Assembly: GCA_017163975.1 (NCBI GenBank)
Contig: JAFFSR010000239.1
Location: forward strand, 5,580,001-5,644,000
DNA length: 64,000 nucleotides
Source: Anastatus disparis
Taxonomy: Eukaryota > Arthropoda > Insecta > Hymenoptera > Eupelmidae
Direction: 5' to 3'
In this document: positions 26,238 to 37,779 of the stretch, piece after piece
Numbering within the stretch: position 1 is the stretch's first letter
Layout of the letters: every line of letters starts with the position of its first letter
Made by a program: the position numbers and the translations under genes
The notes under the pieces: model-generated
What the model was told of the DNA's origin: nothing
What the model saw: the letters and a program-made list of their open reading frames with translations, nothing else
Databases searched by the model: none

Positions 26238-26516
26238 ATGGCAATACAACATAATCAACCAGAAGCTCAGAATAATAATAATATTCCAGCTTCTGTAACA
26301 GTAAATACGGAAGAATTAAAGCATCCGATAACTATTAACATGGCCAGTTTGCAAAATACTTCATCAGAACCTCCAACAATACGTGTACAAGTAGTGCCTG
26401 CTTATGAGCCACCTAAGCTTTTCATGTTCATCATGCTTAGAATTATGCCATGGATAATATTGGTGTTATTTTTTACTGTGCTCATATTTATCATTACTAA
26501 AATCGTCTCATCATAA
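26238..26516 (+). CDS. Small protein with a single C-terminal membrane anchor
   Basis: This is a single-exon frame of 92 codons. The start is supported by an in-frame TAA 21 bases upstream and by a favourable context (ATTACAATGG). Residues 1-60 are hydrophilic and rich in Asn, Gln, Pro and Thr, including an N-rich run near residue 12 and a PPTIRVQVVPAYEPPK segment just before the membrane. Residues of about 62-90 form one strongly hydrophobic helix (starting LFMFIMLRIMPWIILVLFF) close to the C-terminus, followed by KIVSS. There is no N-terminal signal peptide, so I infer a tail-anchored or type II-like membrane protein with the N-terminal part in the cytosol. AATAAA polyadenylation signals lie 40 and 68 bases after the stop. 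I do not recognise the family. Sequence composition looks coding, unlike the AT-driven frames nearby, but an expressed retrocopy cannot be excluded. Confidence 0.6.
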   Translation: MAIQHNQPEAQNNNNIPASVTVNTEELKHPITINMASLQNTSSEPPTIRVQVVPAYEPPKLFMFIMLRIMPWIILVLFFTVLIFIITKIVSS

Positions 26517-26555
26517 CAAAAATACAAGAATTTCTCAAATAATTAATTCAATTAA

Positions 26556-26589
26556 AATAAAATCTAATTGCAAGTAATTATTAAATAAA
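26556..26589 (+). terminator. Polyadenylation signals of the small membrane-protein gene
   Basis: Two AATAAA hexamers occur at 26556-26561 and 26584-26589, shortly after the TAA stop at 26514-26516, in A/T-rich sequence typical of an insect 3' end. The hexamer is frequent in this AT-rich DNA, so support comes mainly from position. Confidence 0.4.
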
Positions 26590-26599
26590 AATTTGTAAG

Positions 26600-27700
26600 T
26601 GATTTATTGTGATTAAATTTGGTTAGAAAAATTCAACTAAACTTCTGCAAACTACTAGAAGAAATGGAATCAACATCTTTACCAATGACAGTTTTTAAAT
26701 AATGAAAGTTTTGGAAATAACAACATAGTGCTCTTTGGTTCTTTTACTTATTGAACCTTGTTTTAAAAAAATATTTATTTATATTAATTTAGTTTCCGGT
26801 TTGAAATTATTTATTCATTTTGAAATGTTAATTCTTGAAAAATAACAAAATGCGCTAAAGCGCAATTTACAATTCTACATAATCTTCTATTAATAATACT
26901 TCGGCGCTTGCTAAAAATAGTACCTGCTCATGATTCATCTAAACGTGTGTGGATACAGATACTTAAAATTGTAATGAAGATAATATAAAATATTTGATAA
27001 GCGATTTATGATTGTGAAAAAATTATAATTTTAATGTCAGTATTTGGTAGTTTCATTCCTACAATATACAAAAAAGAAAAAAAAAATAACGTTTTTACGG
27101 AAACTATCTAGTAAGTTTTGTTTTATTACGTCAAGTGCAGAAGAATTGCGTATATTGAGTGAACAGTTTTCTATAGATATGAATCATGAATGAACTTGTT
27201 ATTATGAATGATGTCATCACGAAGATAATGTTACAGTACATGCACGAAACATTGTATACTTGTTAGATAATTTCAGATAAGAAAAATGAATCACGAAATT
27301 ATTGTATTTTTAAAAAAATAAAATGTCAGATTTACATAGAAAATTTTTTTTTATTTTGCATCTACGATGAATTAAAAAAATATTTTTAAAAAATGTAAAA
27401 CAATTATTTATATAATAAATAAATTATAATTTTTTTATTAATGTATTACATTGAATTTCAAATTGAAATGTAGATACTTTGTATTTTTTTATTCATTATT
27501 ATATTACTAAAAACTAAATAAATTTTTCAAAGATATTAAAAATTGTATTTATTGAAAAATAACTATTGTACCTCATCAACATCTAATTAAACCTGAATTA
27601 TTTTTTTATGTGTATAGAGAATAATTTTTTCTTATTTAAAGTAAAAATTGTATGAGCAAATTTTGGATTTTCATATTAAAAACAAAAATAAATCAATTAA
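26600..27700. other. AT-rich spacer
   Basis: A+T-rich sequence between the membrane-protein gene and the foldback element. No feature recognised. Confidence 0.5.
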
Positions 27701-27704
27701 ATAC

Positions 27705-29436
27705 TTAGTCCAGGCGGGATCTGTTTTAAAATGGGTAGATTTGGATGTTTCGTATATAGTCGCTAACATTTGCTTGAATGTCTCTGAAATTATGTTAGAT
27801 ATGATAATTTCGATATGCGCCAGTTGAAAAAGTTGTGCTAAATTCGCTATTAAACAAAGAGTGAAAAAATCTCGAAAAATACGATTTTTTTCATTCTTTT
27901 TTTATTTATAGCTCCTTAAATATACATTTTAGAGAAAAATGTAAAAGAAAAAAAAAGTTAGATAATAAAATTTTACATGAAATAATGAACTTTTGAAATA
28001 GAAAATTTCATTTTTTATGTTAGATAAACGACAACAATTGCGAAAAAACTGCCCAAAAATTAATGTTTTGTTAAATGATTTTTTTAATTATTTAAATTTA
28101 TCATATGATTTTAATATTAAGCCATAGGAAACTTTTTGATATGATAAAACAGCCCAGCAAATTTCATTAGAATTGGTCTGTTCGTTGCTTCACAATAATT
28201 TAACAATTAAGCGTCCCGCAAAAAAATGCAAAAATTTCAAAACTTTATTGCAAATACAATAATGTTTTCAGATGGGTGCTGATTTTTTTACATATAGCAG
28301 ACTGTTAAAGCTTTCAAATGCACTTTGAAAAATTAAAATCGGTTGATTAGGAGTCTTGGGAATTTAAAAAAAAATATAGTTAAATTTATGCTTATAAACA
28401 AATTGAATATCTTTTTCAATTTTAAATTAAATGAAACCCAAAAACTTTTGTTTGAAAATACTTTGAAAGACGCTCATTTAAAAAAAAGAAAAGTCTAATT
28501 CCGCTCAATAGTTTTTGACCTATGACTCACCAAAGTTAACTTGTGTTTATTATTAAACAATAAACAATAGAAAGTCAATTAAAGCGTTATTAGCTTTATT
28601 TGTCCAAGCACTTTTTAGGCAAAAGTTTTCAAAACATGCGCTCTTTGGAAACACATAAAAAAACATCGATTAAAATTACTCTGATCACTCGAAAAGTCGT
28701 TAAAAACGCAGAGGGTCACGTGATAGAGCAAGCTGATTGAAAAGTGAAATCAAGACTTAAAAACTACAGCGTGCTCTAAAAATGCGATTATCTCGGCTTC
28801 TAATGGTCCGATTTTGATCTTTTTTTTTTAACCGATGTTTCGGAAGTCAAGGAATTCAAATATTTTATGATAAATAATCAATTATGCGTATAATTTGTTA
28901 TATTAACATAACTTTAAATCATGAGATAAAAAATTTGTATTTTTTCAAACATTTATTCGTCTATTTCACATGAAAAGTGCTCAATCTTATGTAATTTTAT
29001 CTACTAAATGAGAACTTATTTGATATTAATTTTTAATATTGTTTAAACAAATTAGAAAATTGAAAAATTGTGAAAAATTGAAAAAAATGTTAAATAATTT
29101 CAAAAGTATCATCATTTCAAAAGTATCATCATTTCAATCGTTAATGTCTATAATAAACGAAATGAGAATTCTGTACTTATTATTAATATTTTAGAAACAT
29201 TATTAATTTATTAATTAAGGAAAAAATTATAAAAGTGAAAAATTTATTTGAAAATTAGGAATTTTAAACGGATAATATAAAAGAAATATGACGTGAAAAA
29301 TAAATAAATTTATTATTATATATAATAAATAAAAAAAAACATTAGTTATTTAATAAGTCTGATATATAGATAGTCTGATTAAAAGTAATTTAACATTACT
29401 TTTAATCAGACTAGATACAATCATTGTTTTCACTTT
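27705..29436 (+). repeat. Left arm of the foldback element
   Basis: Paired with 30348-31941. It carries two segments missing from the right arm: about 97 bp between the TCAAG words at 28750-28754 and 28847-28851, and about 30-45 bp near 29346-29388. It also contains two tandem copies of a 17-base unit (TTTCAAAAGTATCATCA) near 29098-29135, which the other arm also has. Confidence 0.85.
29371..29413. repeat. Perfect 19-bp hairpin inside the left arm
   Basis: TAGTCTGATTAAAAGTAAT at 29371-29389 is followed by a 5-base loop (TTAAC) and its exact reverse complement at 29395-29413. The same 19-mer occurs again at 30370-30388, near the inner end of the right arm. This looks like a nested inverted-repeat relic or a site of end-rejoining. 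Confidence 0.7.
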
Positions 29437-30347
29437 CGCAGAGATGCAAGCTGAATCTGACTCCATCTCTTTTTATTTTATAAGATGATGTAAAAATCAG
29501 ACGCAATATTCACATGAAACACCCTTGGATGAAAGATGATCCTAATAAATAGAATACAATATAATCATCTATTAAAATGTATTTTCAAACGAATAAAAAT
29601 GTGTATAAAATGCATGTTTGAAAAATAAAGGTAATCAAATAAAATCAAATTATAAATTGTTTTTAAAAATTTCTAAGCTGATAAATTTAAATTTAAGTTA
29701 CTTAAATAACAATATTTATAATTAAAATTATAAAAAAGCACATTTAGAAATTATTTTACGAAACCTCACATGAAATTATAAATGACATTAAAAAAATTCC
29801 TTAAAACAATACTAGAATTCATTAATTTTAATACTAATAAATTGATATTTCAATAATAATATTTTATATGTGAGGTCAATTTTAAGGTCTTAATAATATA
29901 TTTGAACTTACCTTTATAAATAATAATATTGATATAAAATTTTAATAATAATATAAAGAATGTATAATGATATTGATAATATTCGTAATATTTTCATACT
30001 TATCTTTTCAATTAAAATGACGTTGAATTTTAAAGTAATGTTTGCTGATGCGATGTTTATTCTCTTGGCACAGGCAGATATATACTATGACTATTATCGT
30101 CTAAGACTATGCTTATATTTTCATATAAAATGTTTGAAATGTATGAAAAAGAAACATTTGCATAAAGCGAATTAAAATCATTGACCCTTGCCAAAGTCAA
30201 AGTTCTATTATGATCAAGCTTTAGCTGAATCTAAAGTAAATACTCAAGCATACAATGGTCACTTTATTTTTTACATTATAATTCTGCTATTTGAAGAAAT
30301 AATAATTTTCAATGAAAATAATATAGAATTTGAAGATGAATACATCA
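29437..30347. other. Unique spacer of the foldback element
   Basis: About 0.9 kb of AT-rich sequence between the arms that is not itself palindromic. No protein family is recognisable in any frame. It may be the remnant of an internal region or DNA captured between two inverted copies. Confidence 0.6.
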
Positions 30348-31941
30348 AAAGTGAAAACAATAATTGAATCTAGTCTGATTAAAAGTAATGTTAAATTATT
30401 CAAATATGTTTTCTTTTATTTATTATATATAATAATAAATTTATTTATTTTTCACATCATATTTCTTTTATATTATCCGTTTAAAATTCCTAATTTTCAA
30501 ATAAATTTTTCACTTTTATAATTTTTTCCTTAATTAATAAATTAATAATGTTTCTAAAATATTAATAATAAGTACAGAATTCTCATTTCGTTTATTATAG
30601 ACATTAACGATTGAAATGATGATACTTTTGAAATGATGATACTTTTGAAATTATTTAACATTTTTTTCAATTTTTCACAATTTTTCAATTTTCTAATTTG
30701 TTTAAACAATATTAAAAATTAATATCAAATAAGTTCTCATTTAGTAGATAAAATTACATAAGATTGAGCACTTTTCATGTGAAATAGACGAATAAATGTT
30801 TGAAAAAATACAAATTTTTTATCTCATGATTTAAAGTTATGTTAATATAACAAATTATACGCATAATTGATTATTTATCATAAAATATTTGAATTCCTTT
30901 CTTGATTTCACTTTTCAATCAGCTTGCTCTATCACGTGACCCTCTGCGTTTTTAACGACTTTTCGAGTGATCAGAGTAATTTTAATCGATGTTTTTTTAT
31001 GTGTTTCCAAAGAGCGCATGTTTTGAAAACTTTTGCCTAAAAAGTGCTTGGACAAATAAAGCTAATAACGCTTTAATTGACTTTCTATTGTTTATTGTTT
31101 AATAATAAACACAAGTTAACTTTGGTGAATCATAGGTCAAAAACTATTGAGCGGAATTAGACTTTTCTTTTTTTAAAATGAGCGTCTTTCAAAGTATTTT
31201 CAAACAAAAGTTTTTGGGTTTCATTTAATTTAAAATTGAAAAAGATATTCAATTTGTTTATAAGCATAAATTTAACTATATTTTTTTTTAAATTCCCAAG
31301 ACTCTCCTAATCAACCGATTTTAATTTTTCAAAGTGCATTTGAAAGCTTTAATAGTCTGCTATATGTAAAAAATCAGCACCCATCTGAAAACATTATTGT
31401 ATTTGCAATAAAGTTTTGAAATATTTGCATTTTTTTGCGGGACGCTTAATTGTTAAATTATTGTGAAGCAACGAACAGACCAATTCTAATGAAATTTGCT
31501 GGGCTGTTTTATCATATCAAAAAGTTTCCTGTGACTTAATATTAAAATCATATGATAAATTTAAATAATTAAAAAAATCATTTAACAAAACATTAATTTT
31601 TGGGCAGTTTTTTCGCAATTGTTGTCGTTTTTCTAACATAAAAAATGAAATTTTCTATTTCAAAAGTTCATTATTTCATGTAAAATTTTATTATCTAACT
31701 TTTTTTTTCTTTTACATTTTTCTCTAAAATGTATATTTAAGGAGCTATAAATAAAAAAAGAATGAAAAAAATCGTATTTTTCGAGATTTTTTCACTCTTT
31801 GTTTAATAGCGAATTTAGCACAACTTTTTCAACTGGCGCATATCGAAATTATCATATCTAACATAATTTCAGAGACATTCAAGCAAAAGTTAGCGACTAT
31901 ATACGAAACATCCAAACCAAAACAGATCCCGCCTGGACTAA
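30348..31941 (-). repeat. Right arm of the foldback element
   Basis: Reverse complement of 27705-29436 with few differences. It lacks the 97-bp segment of the left arm; at that position (about 30898-30908) its complementary strand reads TCAAGAAAGG. Near its outer end it also lacks about 9-10 bases that the left arm has after TGTTTT. Confidence 0.85.
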
Positions 31942-32317
31942 CTGTAGAAAAAGATAATTGAAAAGTAATTAATTAAAATTTTTAAAATAAATTCAACATT
32001 GAACCGTTTATTACATGAAATAAATATATACATATGTATAAATTAGAATGCCGATGCCTTTGATTTACTAAATCTTATCTCGAAGAACCTATGTAACAAA
32101 ATCGTATCTTATAAAAAATTATAGACAATCGTAACTAAGCTTTTAGAGTAAGATGATCGTGTCATTACAGTGGATTCGACATAATTGTAACTTAAACCTC
32201 TATGTACCAAAATCTTATGTTTGTAGAACTTTTAATATAATCGTTAGTCGAACATACGTACAATATGATCGTTTTTTAAAAAGGATTTCACGTATCTCTG
32301 TCCTTTCCCAGTCAAAG

Positions 32318-32618
32318 AATTAATTTTTTGAAAGAACTAATAACTTTAGCAAAATGAAGAGGAAGCCACATCTCGTATAAAAAAAAATGAAAATTTTCTT
32401 TGATAAAAAAGGATTGATTTTATAGCTTCGTTTTCAAGAAAACTTTGAAAAACCAAATGGTTTAAGCTAACCTTTCTATTTTAATTTTTTCAAGGTTTTT
32501 TTGAAAACGAAGCTATAAAATCAATTTTTCATCATCTATGAAAATATTACTTTTTTTTATACGAGATGTGGTTTCTTTATTTTTTACTAAAATTATTAGT
32601 TTTTGTAAAAATATCAAT
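32318..32618. mobile_element. 301-bp hairpin MITE
   Basis: Two arms of about 135 bases (32318-32454 and about 32485-32618) are inverted copies with roughly four-fifths identity. They share long exact blocks such as CCACATCTCGTATAAAAAA and GATTTTATAGCTTCGTTTTC. A loop of about 30 bases (ACCAAATGGTTTAAGC region) joins them. No coding capacity. Structure and size fit a miniature inverted-repeat element or an RNA hairpin source. No target duplication could be fixed. Confidence 0.7.
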
Positions 32619-32629
32619 TTTTTTATAAT

Positions 32630-34487
32630 AATTTTTACACTTTTACACACGCTCACACTATTTCCATTTTCAATTTTTCTTAAACAGAAATTATGTTTTT
32701 TACATTGAAATCATATTTTAAAAAATAAAATCAAATTACCTCAACTCAATGAGCTCTATGAGAAAGCATTGCGCCAAAGCACTTGGCAGCGTTTTTTAGT
32801 TATTTTAGTTCGAATATTTTCGTATTTATTCTTTCTATTTGTCGATTTTATTATAGTTAATATGGATGCTGAATATGTATGAAATTTTTAAATAAATAAA
32901 ATTTTTAAATAATTCAACAAAATATACATAAATTATAGAAATACATACTGTGAAATATTCTGTTATACATCTATTAATAAAATATTCATCCATAAAACTG
33001 AAATGTTTCATCTATTGATTTAATAAAAATAAATTTGATGGATTTATTTTGTGCTATCAAAAATTAAAAAAATATTGTTGAGTCATAGAGGTGAAAAGAG
33101 AATAATTAATTCTATTTTATTTCATCTATTTCATCATTGAAATTAAATGCAGTAGGACAGTTGGAATCCTATGAATTGAATTTTCTTTCTAATACGTTTC
33201 ATGCAGTATTAAGGAATATTTTTTATCTATTTCTAACTGTATAAAGAGATTTAATATACCGAGTTGACGGTCTGCGTATAATGTGATTATGATAAGTTTA
33301 TTGGCGTAACAAAAAAATGCAGATTGGGTAATAACAAAATTTTGATGAATTCAAACAACTTTTTGAATTTATAAATATTCCTCGATGATGTAAATTTTGT
33401 CAAAATTATTATCTTGCTTCTTTCTTAAAATTTTTTTATTATCATTCTGATAGCTTAGTAAATTTACACAACATAATCAAGAAACTTTTCATCCACTTTT
33501 CATTTCTATTTATTTCTTTTTTTTTATTCTTAAAATGTAAATATACTGAACGCCCTCGTACATTCGTTGAAGAAAAGCAGCGTGGCAGAAAATTAACAGC
33601 ACAAAGCGAAGAGTATTTCATTCCAGTGTCCCTCAAGAGACGAAAGACTCTATTCATTTTTACAAATGGTTTTGTTAAAAAAAAGGAAGAAGAAGAAGAA
33701 GAGAAGAATAAAACAAAAACTAAAGAAAGGGTAATACGTTCACATTACTTTCAGCAGCGAGCCGTGAAACGCCGTATAATTCAATAGTCACTTACCCATG
33801 TGTATATATGTTTTTTTTTCGGAATCCAAATTTAGAATTAATTTTATTAAAATTATAAACATTAGCTTGGATCAATAGCTATTAGTTGGAGTATGATATT
33901 TTGGAAATTAAATTTAAACAAAGAAAGTGATAATTGAAAACAGAATTAGAGAATATCGATAAATCATACATAAATTGTAGTATATTATTAATTCATGTAA
34001 TCATAGTATTCTTGAATTTTTCTTGATTATCATTATATTACTGTACTGCGTGTTTATCTTTTTAATTATAACTGATTATTTATTTATTTAAAATCATATG
34101 AAAATGCAAATCATTTATTTTTACCGATTTTTAAGATCGCGATATGTCTAGATGTCAAGATAATTTTTATCAAGTAATCAAAATAGTGTACTTTGGCAAA
34201 GAAAAAGCTATTTACGGGTAAATTTTTACGTAACATATTGAAACTGCATTTTTGAAATTTAAATGAAAAAATTATTTATCATTAATGGCTGTTGTTGATG
34301 AGTTTGCTGGAAACAAATCGATAGTTATTATGAAATATAATAATTCTATATGTGATAATAGCTTCGCCTTTTGCAAATATAATATGAAATGTATTTAAAG
34401 TTCGATCGTAAAGTTCAAAATTATGAAAAAACTAAAAAAAATAAAAAATTTTTTAATAATTAAAAATATATTACGTGAGTTTGTTTC
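32630..34487. other. AT-rich DNA without a recognisable gene
   Basis: A+T-rich sequence. A - frame at 33442-33657 spans a slightly richer patch (33540-33660) but has no recognisable domain or splice support. Positions 32760-32810 resemble 12170-12225 (see findings). Confidence 0.5.
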
Positions 34488-34495
34488 ATTTTAAC
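34488..34495. repeat. Left 8-bp target-site duplication of the hAT-type element
   Basis: ATTTTAAC lies immediately before the element's TAGGGGTGTGC end and is repeated exactly at 35155-35162 after its other end. An 8-bp duplication is characteristic of hAT transposons. Confidence 0.8.
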
Positions 34496-35154
34496 TAGGG
34501 GTGTGCAAATACTCGAATATTCGAGCTCGAGTCGAGTCGAATTTTTTCTTCGAGTTCGAGTCGAGTACTCGAGATCGTCGAGTACTCGAAAAAATCCGAA
34601 CTACTTGAAAATACGAACTACTCGAAAAAATGTGAGTTACTCGAATGACTCGAGCTACTCGAATGGCCCGAGTTACTCGAATGGCCCGAGTTACTCGAAT
34701 GGCCCGAGTTACTCGAATGACCCGAGTTACTCGAATAACTCGAGCTACTCGAATAGCTCGAGTTATTTCAATCGAACATTTCAAAGATGAAAAAATTATT
34801 AATTATTTCAAAGAGTAGGGTAACAAACAAAATAATATTACATTTTATTATAATAATTAGAAAATCGTTTTTTTATTAGATTATCTTAATATTAGAATGA
34901 AGAAAACTTATTTTTTCTACATTATCAGATAGCAGTCTACTTCTAGTATTCATATAGTGTTTTATTTCAAGTTAGTCGAGTATCTCTAGTTATCCGAGTA
35001 ACTCGAGTTATTCGAGTAGTTTATATTTATTCGAGTAACTCGATAAATTCGAGTAACTCGAAAAGTTCGAGTTAATACTCGACTCGGACGAGCTCGAGTC
35101 GAGTCGAGTAATTTGATCGAGTTATTCGTAGTTCGAGCTACTCGCACACCCCTA
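34496..35154. mobile_element. 659-bp non-autonomous hAT-type element
   Basis: The ends are TAGGGGTGTGC at the left and GCACACCCCTA at the right, exact inverted repeats of 11 bases. They are flanked by an 8-bp duplication ATTTTAAC (34488-34495 and 35155-35162). TIR sequence, terminal-repeat length and duplication length all fit the hAT superfamily. The outer parts on both sides are built from TCGAG/ACTCGA words in inverted arrangement (about 34511-34766 and 34976-35144), so the element can fold extensively. The central spacer (about 34770-34970) is ordinary AT-rich DNA. No transposase is encoded. Apparent Arg/Thr/Val- and Ser/Tyr-repeat frames on the two strands are translations of the tandem repeats. 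Confidence 0.85.
34633..34766 (+). repeat. 18-bp tandem array inside the hAT-type element
   Basis: About seven units of an 18-base motif with consensus TACTCGAATGGCCCGAGT, the middle ones nearly identical and the outer ones with GACTCGAGC or AACTCGAGC variants. Each unit is itself partly palindromic (ACTCGA...CGAGT). Confidence 0.85.
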
Positions 35155-35162
35155 ATTTTAAC
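35155..35162. repeat. Right 8-bp target-site duplication of the hAT-type element
   Basis: Exact copy of ATTTTAAC at 34488-34495, directly after the terminal CACACCCCTA. Confidence 0.8.
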
Positions 35163-35169
35163 TCTACTT

Positions 35170-37770
35170 TTCCAAATTCATGCTTATTATCAATCTCGCT
35201 GGTCGATTACGTCGGTTACAAAATATTTCAACTATTTTCAAGATTACTGATCAATACAAAGAAAAATCTTATAGAAAGAAACTTTCAAAAAGAATCTCTT
35301 GAAGTAATATTAATTATCCAGAGACAACAAACCAATACCTTAAGAAAACGGAACTAAAACTTAATTCTTTAGAGAGAAAGAAAGGACTTTTTTTCTTAAA
35401 ATTAATGTGTTGCGCATGAAACGATTTGCTTGCGTATCTTCAAAAAGATACAAACAGCTTTGTCTTAAAAAAATGTAATGTTAAATAAACACGATAAATT
35501 TCTGACCAAAAAGCATGATGTAAGCACATCACTTTAAAAAAAATATTTATTGGAAATCGGATTCAAAGTTACTTTCATTATCTCTATTTTTGATTCGATA
35601 TCCATCGATTCTAAAGATAAACCATTATTTAAATAAGTTTTTTGTTAAACATATTTTCTCTAAGATTTTTGCTTATGTTCAATTTTGAAAGTAGATGAAT
35701 GTTGAACTTCTTTTTAAAAATGTTTTTGGAATACCCTTTGTTTTAAAAATCAGAATACAAACTGAGATTTACTTTCTTCATCTCGTGCAATAAATTTTCT
35801 TTCAGATTTCATAGAACCGTTAAATTATAGTTCGTAAATTGCTTCACTATGTTCGTTTTACGTGATTATTATACTATCAAACAGTATAAATAATAAAATT
35901 AATTTTTAATAAGTAAGTTTACTCTTCGTAGAAAAATCTTTAAAATACAAAATACGATTATTTATTAACTAATTTATTAGCTTTAACAAAATAAGCAAAA
36001 TCGAATTTATTTTGTTTAAAATCATTCGATTCCGTGCAGTATTTGTTTTACAAATAATAATAATTACAAGCAATTGTCCATAACACGAGCTATTGTATAT
36101 CAAACAAATATTTATAAGCAATAAAAGAATATAAATAAATAACTGTTTATATATTGTTATAATTATATACACCATAAATACAGGATTTGTTTATTGTATA
36201 TTTAACACGGAAAAATAAATATTTTTAAAATTGTATACAAATGTTTAATTAGTAATAAGAGCATAAATATTATTTTAATAATCTGTTGATTATTTTAATA
36301 ATCATCATCTCGAAATGTCGCATAGTCAGTTTAAAGTAATTTACGTTGCTCGTCATTTCAAAGATTCGCATATCATCGTCGAAACAGCTTACGACCCTTC
36401 CTCTCCTCTTGTATACGTATATATGAACATGTATATATATCTCTTACATTAAATGTCGAGGTTGAAGATAGACATAAGGGGACACGAGGAGGAGCGAAAT
36501 GTCGAGCCGCTTAAGAGCAGCAGCCGACGGGTATTATGCTTTTGCTTGTTAATTGCTCGTATCTAATGACGAGACATACATCTTTGTATCATAGTATCAC
36601 ATGTCAACGTTAAAGCTAAACCTACTCGTATCTATGTACATACTATTACGATAAGCCTCTCTTTACCCGAATAAAGATTTTTGCAGTTTATATACGTATA
36701 TAAGAGCAAATTTAAAACACATTTAAAATACACTAGACAACAGCTGTAAGGGCAGTTGAATTTCAATCTAACCCTTAGAACACCCCAAGACGGTTGGCTA
36801 TTTATTTGATCATTGAAAAGAAATTATAAAACGCTAAGTGTTTTTTATACATTAATATTTTAAATTTTTATTATTTTGAGCAGTATCGGCTTAGAATTTG
36901 GAATTTAACTTGATGTTCAATTTATTTTGAATATTAAAAGAAAATTTTTAATATCAATTTTTATAATTTTGTTATTATAATAATTGTATTAGTATTCGCA
37001 TTTAGCTCTTCAAGACTTGAAATCTCTTTTGATTTAGTTTCGAGAGTAGTGTCCTAGTTTAGCTAAGCAAAAGACAGTTTATTTCATATAAACGTAAGTA
37101 CAGTTGCTCTAAGTAATAGGACATGATTTAACTAATGATCGTTCATGTTTAAAAAGCAAATTAAAAATGCAGCGATAAACACAGAGGAGTACTTGAACAT
37201 AAGAAAAATAATAAAAAATAACTTTATCAATTTTCTGTTCGCAATAATCTTAATATAAAAAAAAATAAATAATCTTCAAATGCTAAATTTTAAATTACTA
37301 AGTTTATCTGTTTTTATAAATTTATAATTACGTACTTAACTTTTCTATAAAAATTAAATTTTTATAAATTGATAAAAGTTATTAAATTTCATTTCTATCA
37401 AAAGCATATTACCTTCTTGAGAATCGAAAAGAGAATGTTGTTCTATATTGTTAAAGACGATGAACTTTGTATCTTTAATTTCCCTCACTTTAAAATTGTT
37501 CTACAATTAATTTTCTTTCATTCATTTTAAACATTTCTGCGTACGCATTAGATTATACTTAGATTAACTATTATTCGATTGCTAAATAGATAGAGATTCT
37601 TGTTTATAAATATGTTGTGCATTCAAATCACAAACTGCATATATGAAATTCGTTCAAGTATTTTTATTTTGCAGTTTATACATTTATGCACGTATCTTGA
37701 TTTATAAAAAGATAAATTTAGCATCTATGAATATGTATTTTAATTGAAATGAATAAATGCAAGTTTTTAT
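35170..37770. other. AT-rich DNA with a G+C island at 36.35-36.78 kb
   Basis: No gene is supported. The island around 36340-36780 is much less AT-rich and contains GGACACGAGGAGGAGCGAAA and GAGCCGCTTAAGAGCAGCAG. It is downstream of, and antisense-facing to, the cuticular-protein gene. Regulatory DNA or a short unrecognised exon are both possible. Confidence 0.45.
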
Positions 37771-37779
37771 AAAAATAAT

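Larger units (their letters stand above)
27705..31941. mobile_element. 4.2-kb foldback element with arms of about 1.6-1.7 kb
   Basis: The left end TTAGTCCAGGCGGGATCTG is repeated in reverse complement at the right end, and the match continues for more than 1.5 kb (left arm 27705-29436, right arm 30348-31941). By eye the arms differ by scattered substitutions and a few indels only. Flanks allow either a TA duplication (TA at 27706-27707 and 31939-31940) or a 3-bp ACT duplication (27703-27705 and 31941-31943). The central 0.9 kb holds no transposase or other recognised protein; its longest frame, 71 codons at 29960-30175, matches nothing I know. This is a non-autonomous foldback/long-TIR DNA transposon. 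Superfamily is not assignable from the ends alone. Confidence 0.85.

Noticed and set aside
29960..30175. 71-codon frame in the foldback spacer as a transposase remnant
   Set aside because: No DDE/D residues, zinc finger or helix-turn-helix visible. It looks like chance AT-rich sequence.
34491..34790. Two overlapping frames with RVTRAIRVTRAI and SYSNGPSYSNGP repeats
   Set aside because: Both are readings of the 18-bp tandem array inside the hAT-type element.
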